Made by a program: the position numbers and the translations under genes. A stretch of 64,000 bases of DNA from Paracyclopina nana (Eukaryota > Arthropoda > Copepoda > Cyclopoida > Cyclopettidae): NCBI GenBank assembly GCA_019096065.1, contig JAGUCH010000002.1, forward strand, positions 17,000,501 to 17,064,500, written 5' to 3'. Numbering within the stretch: the first letter of the stretch is position 1; each line of letters starts with the position of its first letter. Positions 1 through 9,400 of this stretch are shown here, piece after piece. The notes below the pieces were generated by a model, which worked only from the letters and a program-made list of their open reading frames with translations, had not been told where the DNA came from and did not search any database.

Positions 1-82
1 AATTGACGCAATGTTTGGAGCAAAAGTAACTAAGCCTTAAGCCTGAATATTTTAGGCAAACTTGATTTTGAACTCCTCCACA

Positions 83-395
83 ATAAGCCAATGGAGGGAC
101 ACACTTTTTCGCTAGATGGCGTTTTATAAGCAAGTATTTTTGGAAAAACTGTTGCACGCTGAACTTGTCACCTGATTACGCCCAGCAATTTGATTGGCTG
201 ATCAGCGGAGCCAGGCTCGAAAAGTTTGGTTTCAACCATGATAAGCTTGTAAATAAGCGTAAGTTGAACATTGAATTTATGACTTGGCAAGGGCGCCTTT
301 TTGCCCGTAGATTAGGTCATATCAATGAAGTTTTCGGCACAAGTGCTCCCAAAGCCAAACAATCGACTATTTTTGCTAGTCTATGTTGCCTGCTA
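83..395 (+). repeat. A-family element, 3'-truncated
   Basis: Starts ATAAGCCAATGGAGGGAC with CGCTAGATGGCG and the TTGATTGGCTGATCAGCGGA core; the far end is lost. Confidence 0.75.
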
Positions 396-552
396 TCCTC
401 CGCACATTTTTCATAACCTCGCTATGCTCGGCTGAAAAAAAAGAAGCTAGCTTCCCAAAATTTCCCCCACCATACCTCCCAGGGATTTTTCTTGGGGCCT
501 TACTTTCGCTGAATTGCAACTTTCAAATGAAACTGGGAAAAGAATGAATTAC

Positions 553-986
553 CGAGGACATTTTAGCTTCGACATTGTCCGGAGATGGCTCTGCAATCGG
601 CCCTCTGTCGAGTCTAGTGAAGTAGACGAAGCATAGGTCAAAAGGGTGGAACCACTCGGTGAGCTTGTCCACAAACAACTTGAGCGGGATCGGGGGCGGG
701 CCGTAGTACATTTCGTCCTCTTCCTCCTCGAGGCCGCTGCTGTCCTCGGCCTCGAGGTCGGCCTCACTCACGTCCTCACCCCTCTCAAGAGCCCGCCGCC
801 GCCTCTCTTCTCTGGCCTCTTCAGCTGCCCGCTTTAACTGGTTCTCCCTCTCGATCCTCCTCAGCCTCCGCTCGTCCTTGGAGGGGTCGTAAATGTTTTG
901 GAAGAAGAGAGACTTGAAAACGACCTTTTCGTCAAGGAGCTCTTTGAACATCTTCTTGTTCTCGCTGAAGTACCACCGGAGAGCAT
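553..986 (-). CDS. Unrecognised gene, coding exon 2
   Basis: Acceptor TTTCTAAACGCAG|AT at 987/986 matches the phase-1 donor of exon 1. The exon is 434 bp and ends at donor TCG|GTAATT (553) in phase 0. It encodes the charged Arg/Glu helix, the acidic run and the WFHPFDLCFVYFTRLD block. No further exon is identifiable in 1-552. Confidence 0.6.
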
Positions 987-1811
987 CTGCGTTTAGAAAT
1001 TAGCAATCATTATGACATTTGGGTGTTCACATGTCGACTGGTTAGTCAAGTTAAGTGAGGAGAAAAGTTGAGCTTAGCTCAGTTCCGTTCTCGGATATTC
1101 ATGTCGGTAGATCCTAACTTTGCTTCATTTCGCGTAGAACTAGCATGCTTGCTACGTTAAGTTGAGTTTCGGAACTGAAAAAATGTGTTTGCAGATTAGG
1201 CAGCGCAAGCTTGCTTGCTTGAGATAAGCTAAGTTAGCTCATCAGCCATGGTGTCGCCATATTGGCTGGTTAGTCAAGTTAAGTTAGGAGAGAAGTGGAG
1301 CTTTGCTCAGTTCCGTTCTCGGATATTCATGTAAGTAGATCCCTAACATCGCTCATTTTTATGTAGTGCTTGCTTGCTTTCTCAGTTAAGTTAGGCTGCC
1401 GAACTAAACTCAGCTACAAAATGAGCGTTCTCAGATTAGCGACTGAAGCTTGCTCGATTGAGAAAAGCCAAGTTAGCTCATCAGCCGCTGATATCAAATG
1501 TGTTGGTGCGTCAGCATAGCATCCAGCCTAACTTAGCTAAAACCAACCGAGCTTGGCTCGAACGAGCTGAACTTAACCTCTCGAGTAAGGTTACTGTTTC
1601 AGCAAGGTAACTTGACTAAAAATTTGAATATGGGATCGCCCTAAATTAGCTCTATTTTACCTTCAGGGATGTCTGTGAAACACGAGCCAATGTATTGAGC
1701 CATCCAGGCCAGCCTCAAATCCTCGTGGCCTCCCCCTATCGAGGACAGAGGCTGCGAGCTCAAACTTTTGCTGGCGGATTCGGCTGCTGCGCTTTTTCTC
1801 GACGACGACAT
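553..1811 (-). CDS. Unrecognised protein, N-terminal part (2 exons; gene continues past the left edge)
   Basis: Two exons join in frame: 1811..1661, then 986..553 (phase-1 intron of 674 bp, then a phase-0 donor). Translation starts at ATG 1811 (G at -3) or at ATG 1847 (weak context). An in-frame TGA lies just upstream of 1847, so this is the N-terminus. The roughly 195 visible residues hold a Ser/Ala-rich start (MSSSRKSAAAESASKS), a hydrophobic stretch (LRLAWMAQYIGSCF), ALRWYFSENKKMFKELLDEK, a highly charged Arg/Glu coiled-coil-like segment, an acidic run, and the motif LKLFVDKLTEWFHPFDLCFV. I do not recognise the family. The large-scaffold look (a charged helix between hydrophobic folded blocks) fits many cytosolic proteins. 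It lies about 1 kb downstream of the CLC gene on the same strand. Confidence 0.6.
1021..1642 (+). repeat. B-family foldback element
   Basis: GGTTAGTCAAGTTAAGT near the start and TTGACTAAAAATTTGAATAT..CGCCCT at the end, with an internal partial start at ~1250. Fills almost the whole intron 987-1660 of the left-edge gene. Confidence 0.85.
1661..1811 (-). CDS. Unrecognised gene, coding exon 1
   Basis: The minus-strand open frame begins after a TGA and ends at a good donor (GAAG|GTAAAAT) at 1661, leaving phase 1. If ATG 1847 is used, 12 residues are added. The downstream intron (987-1660) is filled by a B-family element. Confidence 0.55.
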
Positions 1812-1890
1812 GTCTGCTGGCTTGCTATTGACGCAATGAGGATACATAGAGGATATCGATCAAACCATTTCTTCCAACGTGTGATCAATA

Positions 1891-2615
1891 CCCAACCAGA
1901 AATTTTCCCAACTTTTCCGAGGGTAATTGCAACTTTTTAAAACTCATTTATTTTATTCATGTCGCTATGCCTTGTTAGCTGCCTTACCACTTTTGAAAAA
2001 AATAACCAAGGGTGAAACTGCAAACTGATTTTTTAAATTTTACTTTGGTGGCAAGGTAATTAATGTTTCATATCAACATAAATTCTAATTTGATATAGCA
2101 TTCAAGTTTCGATGAGGGATCAGAATTTTCCCAACTTTTCTTAATGTAATTGTAACATGTTAAAGCTCATTCATTCTACCTATGCTGAGTTTTTGTCGTT
2201 ACATAACATTAACTGCAGCGCCACCTATGAAAAAGAAATCAAAAGTGAAACAGCAAACTGATTTCTTTCATTTTACTTAGGCATCAAGGCAGTTCATGTT
2301 TCATATCAACATAAACTCTAATTTGATAAAGCATTCAAGTTTCGATGAGGGATCAGAATTTTCACAACTTTTCTGAACTAATTATTACTTGTTAAAACTC
2401 ATTCGTTTTACATAGGTTGAGTTATTGTTGTTTTGCAACGTTAACTGCCTTACCACCTATGCAAAAGAAATCAAAGGTGAAACGGCTAATTGGGTAGTTT
2501 CATTTTACTTAGGTGTCAAGGCAGTTAAAGTTACTTATCGACATAAACTCCTCATTGATAAAGCATACAAGTTTCAATCAAGGTTATTTTCGAGGGCTCA
2601 GAATTTCTGGTTGGG
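1891..2615. repeat. D-family element, multi-unit
   Basis: CCCAACCAGAAATTTTCCC start and AATTTCTGGTTGGG end, with three internal TAACTGCCTTACCACCTAT-like units. Lies between the left-edge gene and CLC. Confidence 0.87.
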
Positions 2616-2771
2616 TCCAATGCAAAACACTTATTATTGATCTCGTATTATTCATAACATTGAAAAGTGTGTCTGGTCGATGACAGCACACAACATGAAT
2701 TTGGCATTCTGACAAGCATTGCATGATCATGTTTAAAACGGAAAAAAGCCTATAAATGATTCCTTGATGGC

Positions 2772-3427
2772 CTAATTGAAAAGAATGGTCTCGGGGTCTT
2801 CATTGTCCATCCTCTTGATGTGGCGGAGGACATCCTTTTTGGTGATGATCCCGAGCAGCCTGCCATTGTGTGTGACCAAGGTTTGCCGGAGTCCCAGCTT
2901 TCGAAACATGTTCACCACTGTTTCCATGGGAGTTTTATCGGTGATGCAGGTGGGAGCCAGATCCAGAATCTTCCACAGCTTGAGAGGGGTGAGACCCTCT
3001 CCTCTGCCAGCATCTGGTGGCACGTGATTTGTGAACAGAACCAGAGTGTTGGGGCTGACGTCTTCAATTCGCTGCTTGGCATTGGAAATGGCGAGCAGAA
3101 GATCCCTTCTGAGGATGTAGCCCACGAGGTATTGGGAATCCATCGAGACAACCACAGGAAAGCCATTGTGATCAGTCTGATCAAGGATCTCCTCTAATTG
3201 CCCGAGCGTCATGGAATCCTGCGTGAGCACAGCCAGAGGCTCATTGTTCTGAGGCTGCATCACGTCAGCTGCCAGTGTGGTGTGGTCAAACTCCTCCTTG
3301 ATGTCCAGGAATGGGTAGCCATTAAGGGCAATATGAGCGTCATAAATTCCAGCCCGACCTAGGGCATCGCCAACCCATTTGCTGGCCATTGAGGCGGCCA
3401 TCAAGGGGACAATATAGCGGACTCCGC
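2772..3427 (-). CDS. CLCN3: CLC exchanger, coding exon 6 (CBS domains and stop)
   Basis: 656 bp including the stop. It begins [20 protein letters not shown] and runs through both CBS domains ([20 protein letters not shown] and [19 protein letters not shown]) to the terminal DPETILFN. No canonical AATAAA was seen just downstream. Confidence 0.97.
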
Positions 3428-6400
3428 CTAGAAGAAAAGCGAATATTGCTTTCTATAGACTAGCAATTTGTGGTGGATCCCATGGTGAATTAGGTGGCTG
3501 AGCAAAGCAAAGTAACGTTGTTGGCATGTTGCTCAGTAGCTTCCTCAGCATCGATCAAAATCAATGTTTCGATTGTTACCTTGGTATTGGACCAAATTAA
3601 GACTCAACAATTATTAGACAACTCTTATGAGCCCCACCAACTTTGATACCAATTAGTTGAGAAGTGAGCTATCAAAGTTACTTAGTAAAGCAAATATTGC
3701 TTTCTATCGGCTAACAATTTGTGGTGGATCCCATGGTGAATTAGGAGGCTGAGCAAAGCAAAGTAACGTTGTTGGCATGTTGCTCAGTTACTTCCTCAGC
3801 ATCGATTGGTACCAAAGTCAAAAGGATTCACCAGAGTTGCATGATAATTGTTAAATATAAACTTGTTGCAAATATCAGGCTGCAGAGAGGAACCCAAATA
3901 TCATTTGCTAAGCTCAGCTTTGCTTTGCTCAAAATCAATGTTTTGATTGTTACCATGGCTTTGGACCAAATTAAGACTCAACAATCATTAGACAACTCTA
4001 ATGAATCCCACCAATTTTGGTTCAAATGAGTTGAGAAGTGACCTATCAAAGTTACTTTGTAAAGCGAGTATTGCTTTCTGTATACTAGCAATTTGAGGTC
4101 GATCCCCTGACAAATTAGGAGGCTGAGCAAAGCAAAGTAACGTTGTTGGCTTGTTGCTCAATAGCTTCCTAAGCATCAATTGGTACCAAAGTCAATAGGA
4201 TTCATCAGAGTTGCATGATAATTGTTAAATATAAACTTGTTGCGAACCTCAGGCTGCAAAGAGGAACCCAAATATCATTTGCTAAGCCCAGCATTGCTTG
4301 GCTCAAAACCGATCTTCCAATTGCTACCTTGGAATTGGACACAATTAAGACTCAACAATCATTAGACAACTCTAATGAATCCCACCAATTTTGGCTCAAA
4401 TGAGTTGAGAAGTGACCTATCAAAGTTACTTTGTAAAGCGAATATTGCTTTCTGTGTACTAGCAATTTGAGGTCGATCCCATGACAAATAAGGAGGCTGA
4501 GCAAAGCAAAGTAACTTTGTTGGCTCATTGCTCAGTAACTTCTTCAGCATTGATTGGTACCAAAGTCATTAGGATTCATCAGAGTTGCATGATAATTGTT
4601 AAATATAAACTTGTTGCGAACCTCAGGCTGCGAAGAGGAACCCAAATATCATTTGCTAAGCCCAGCTTTGCTTGGCTCAAAACCGATCTTCCAATTGCTA
4701 CCTTGGAATTGGACCAAATTAAGCATCAACAATCATTAGACAACTCTAATGACTCCCACCAGTTTCGGTTCCAACTATTTGAGAAGTTGCTGAGAAACGA
4801 GCACTATCAACGTGACTTTGCTTAGCTTGGGATCGATCTAATGTTTGCAGGCTTCAAATTACCTGTCAGCTCAAACATGATCACGACCAGGGAAACGGTC
4901 ATCCTGGTGACGCCACCGAGGACTGCAGCCGCTCCCACGATGGCATAGAGGCCAGGTGTGATGCAGGACTCGTTCTGGTTGCACTCCGTTTGCAGCCACA
5001 GTGGGAGGATGTCCTTGTAGCTATAGATGAACTGCTCCACACCGATGCCCATCATGCGACCAACGATGGAGCCCATGGCCAAAGAGGGAATGAACAGCCC
5101 CGATGGCACTTTGATGCCAAAGGTGAAAATAGTCACGACTATCTTGAAGAGAAGTGCCAAGGAAAGCTCCCACATGGCTGTGTAGACCTGCAAGAAATTG
5201 ACTGAGTCAGTTGAAAGCTGCATAATTTAAAGTAACCATAAGCCATCAGAGGGACAAACTTTTTCACCAGATGGCGCTTTTCAAGCAAGTATTTTTGGAA
5301 AAACTGCAGAGTGCGAAACTTGCCACGTGATTTGGAGCGGCAATTTGATTGGCTGATATGCGGAGCCAGGCTCGAAAAATTCGGTTTCAACGTTGAAAAG
5401 CTTGAAAAATTGCGAAAGACGTTTATTGTTTTATGGCTTGAAAAGGTGCGATTGCATATGTAGATTACATTGTATCAATGAAGTTTTTGGCGCAAGTGCT
5501 TGCAAAGCCAAATAATTGCCAATTTTTGATCATTAATGTAGCACAGCCATGTCAAATGTACTTGCTCAAGTTGCCGGGATAGATGGCGCTGCGAATATAG
5601 CAACTTTACGCCTTTTTTTTTGTTATGCTAGTTTTGCTTCAAAATAAATCATCGGGAGCGCGTACTTTGTCCTACATTGAACTGAGCGCGCATGGACCTA
5701 CAAAACATTATTGCAGATGAAAATACAAAACTGATCTCACTTCAATCTACATTTGAGTAAGCACAGAAACTACACATAACAAAAACACCTTGGCCTACAA
5801 AAACAAAATACTAAAAGTCATAAAAACTAAGCTTTTTTTCAAGAAGGTCCACTTGCATAATAGACTGCTTGATTCAAGTCTTAAAAGAGTCTTAAAAAAC
5901 GAGCTCAAATTATAAGCCAAAGGCGTAAAGTTGCTAGATTCGCAGCGCCATCTAGCCAGGAAACTTGAGCAAGTATATTTGACATGGCTGCACTACATAG
6001 GCGATCACAAATGGGCTATTTTTTGGCTTTGGGTGCATTAATTCCAAAAACTTTATTAATATGACATAATCTACGGATAAAATGGCACCCTTTCAAGCCA
6101 TAAACCATATGCAACTCACACAAATTTCCAAGCTTTTCATTGTTGAAACCGATTTTTTCTAGCCTGGCTCCACTGATGAGCCAATCAAATAGCCGATCCT
6201 AATCACGTGACAAGTTTCGCGCGCGACAGTTTTTCCAAATATACTTGCCCAAAAAGCGCCATCTAGCAAAAAAGTTTGTCCCTCCAATGGCTTATTGTAC
6301 CCTGAAGATTACTAGCCCTAAGTTTTCTGCCCCAAGTTTTCCAGCCCTAAGCACTCAGTCACTAAGTCAGATAAAATATCCCAAAAGTTTCTTCAACCCA

Positions 6401-9400
6401 AGTTATAATGCATTAGCCAAAATTCAAATAGACCTAATAAGCCCTCACAACCCAAAGTCATGTGACTGAAGCCCACTAAATATCCCTCAGTATTCCGAAT
6501 CTTTGTAGTTTTAAGTAGCTCGTGTCGGTCGGTTCGTTTTGTAGATCCACGTCATTTGTAGATTCTAAACGCGCTCAGCTTGTAGGTCCGCCAAATCTGC
6601 TTACCCCTGGACCAGCCTCGGCGATGGACACGCCCTGGTTCACATTGGTGAAGTTGCGCCCGTTGTAGTCGCAAATGCCCTGCTGGTTGGTGACCCCGCA
6701 TTGGCTGAAGAGCAGGTAGATCAGCTCGGATGTGTTCATACGCGTGTACTCGTTGGGGTAGGCCAAGACGGCGGTCGCAAAGGCCACAATGATCACCTCT
6801 AGAACGGGGTATTGGCCGAGCCTCGACGTTTTGCGGAAGCGGCACCACCAAATGTTGCACCGGATGAAAACGGTGCCAATCACGCCGCCAATGACTCCTA
6901 CAAGAAGACAAGTCTTCGTGAAACGCTCACTACCCAACCAGAAGTTCTGAGCCCTCATACGCTAAAGTAACCCTCAGCGAAGCTTGTACGTTTTATCAAT
7001 GTCGAGTTGAGGTCAACATGTAACGTTAACTGCCTTGACGCCTCAGCAAAATGTAAAACATTAATTGTCAGTTTCGCCTTCAATCTCTTTACGTAGCATT
7101 AACTGCCTTACCACCTATGTAAATAAATCGAAGGTGCCTCGTAACATTGGCAGTCCTTTTTCTAAGCCTGGCCACCAAAGTAAAATTGAAAATGCCAATA
7201 AGCTGTATCACCTTTGATTTTTTTACATACCATTATATGCCTCACCACATTCGGAAATAAACAATCAAAGGCGGGAAAAAATGTTTGCATTTTCGATTTT
7301 ACTTAGGTGGCAAGGCACAGAAAAAGGATTGCCAATTTTACAAGGCACCTTCGATTTTTTTACATATGTGATAACGAAAGTTAATGCTACGTTAAGAGAC
7401 AGAAGGCAACAGGGAAAATTAATGTTTTCCATTTCGCTGAGGCGTCAAGGCAGTTAACGTTACATGTTGACCTCAACTCGACATTGATAAAACGTACAAG
7501 CTTCACTGAGGGTTACTTTAGCGTTCGAGGACTCAGGACTTCTGGTTGGGTAATTCTTGGACCCTGTTGATTTCAGACTTACCAAGCAGTAGAAAGGGCA
7601 GGAGTTCAAAGAAGAGCCACGGCTGGTTGTACTCGACGTAGAAGAGCACCGAGTGCTCATTGCCAAAGGGATTGATGGACTGAAGGACAAAGGCTGCGAC
7701 GAGGGCACAGAAAAAGGATCGCCACAGGGTCTTGAGGGGGAAGTAGTAGCTGACTTCTTCAAGGGAGAACAGAACTCCACCGATGGGAGCTCCAAAGGCT
7801 ACAGAGACTCCAGCTGCTGCGGCCGCAGACAGAATTTCCCGCTTTTTCGCCTCATTTCTCCCGTACTTTGGGAACAAATAGGAGAGGATGTTGCCAATGC
7901 AACAGGCCATGTGCACCATGGGCCCCTCCTTGCCCAGGCTCAGCCCTGCTGCGACCGCAAGCATGATAGCCACGGACTTGATGAGGAACGTCCACTTGCC
8001 CAAGTAGCCCCTGATGATGAAGCCCCCCAGAATGGTCTTGATCTCCGGCACTCCTGATCCACAAGCTGGAAAGAAAATTGAAAACATGTGTTATGCTCAA
8101 TAGACAACAGCATCATAACAAAGAAGCGCCATCTACCGACATTAGTGAGGAAACACTTGGGAGTTGAATAAGCAGGGCATATAATAATTGAATAGTAGAT
8201 TACTAGATTTTATATACTGTAATATGATTTCCTCATGTTATAACTCAGTTTATAGATCCGACTCAGCTCTTTTATATTACATTTCTTTCTAAGCATTTTG
8301 GGGGATATTAAATACTTAATGGCCCTAGAATCAAATTTGAGGGATTTAAAGTAGTTTTATGCTCCTCATATTCCTTGGAACTTATCATAACTCCTAAGAA
8401 GTTGAAAAAAGAGAGGAACTATCTAGATTCGAACCTCATTCAGTTAGCATTCCAATGCTCTAACCATTGAGCTATGGAAACTTTATGTAAATTGAGTGCT
8501 ATATTACAGGACATAATTTACGCCAGATAAAGAAATCAGAAAGTTAAGGTAAGACTGGGATTTGAACCTCAGACAACTGAATCAAGAGCCCTGCGCTCTA
8601 ACCATTGTGCTATAGGAGCACCTCAGAAGAAATGGTTTCTAAAAGTTTTGCTGACGAACCACAGGATGCTAGCACATGAGAGCCAGTTATATACAATTAG
8701 CTACCAAAAACTGAGCAGCATTTTATAGGGCACGGGGCAGCATGGTAACTCCCTTAAAAAACTCAAAAATTGCATCACAGGATATAAAATTGTTTATTTT
8801 GAGCTGGGGCAAGTAAAATTGGGGCATTAAATAGCTGACCTAGGATTATAAAAAAGAAAAACTCTCGTTTTTTAACGCGCTCACTTCGTTCGTGCTTATA
8901 AAGTGGCACTCGTATTTTTCATCATAAAATCCTAGCTCAGCTATTAAATAATCCGACTTAAGGTGCCCCAGCTCGAAATAAATAAATAAAAAAGTTTGAT
9001 GACGCTACTTTGCTTGCGAAATTATTTTGAAACGCGATAGCTCAGTTTTTTTCTTGAGCAGCGTCAGCTGAAAGTCCCAGATGTTGCCCTAAAAGGCCGC
9101 TGGGATCGCCCTACATCAATGTTTATGTAATGCAACTTACCATACGGCGCAAACATGCGGACCAGACAGGCTGCCAGGGAGGCGAAAATCAAGGCCCACA
9201 TAATGTAGAAGATGTAGGCCACTGTGTACGGGCCAGCTCCAGATTTGCCACTCCCCATGACTTCGGGCCATGACAACCTATAACATAAATAATGCAATGT
9301 GTCTAACGCATGGTTTACTAGCCCGCTAGATGGCGCTGCAACTTGTTTTTAGATGTAACCTGAGGGTTTGCCTAACCCAAACAAAATTCCCCACCATAAT

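Larger units (their letters stand above)
8108..9125. repeat. M-family element with inserted SINE and foldback
   Basis: Left GCGCCATCTACCGACATT..AAACACTTGGGAG and right CCCAGATGTTGCCCTAAAAG match the two ends of 58925-59260. The centre holds tRNA-derived units and the N foldback. In CLC intron 2. Confidence 0.6.

Noticed and set aside
3769-4825. Repeated ~62-114-codon frames that look alike
   Set aside because: They are the 374-bp tandem repeat read in one frame, with no selection visible.
8549-8622. Functional tRNA gene
   Set aside because: Pol III boxes are present but anticodon and acceptor stems do not pair, and the sequence is part of a repeat.
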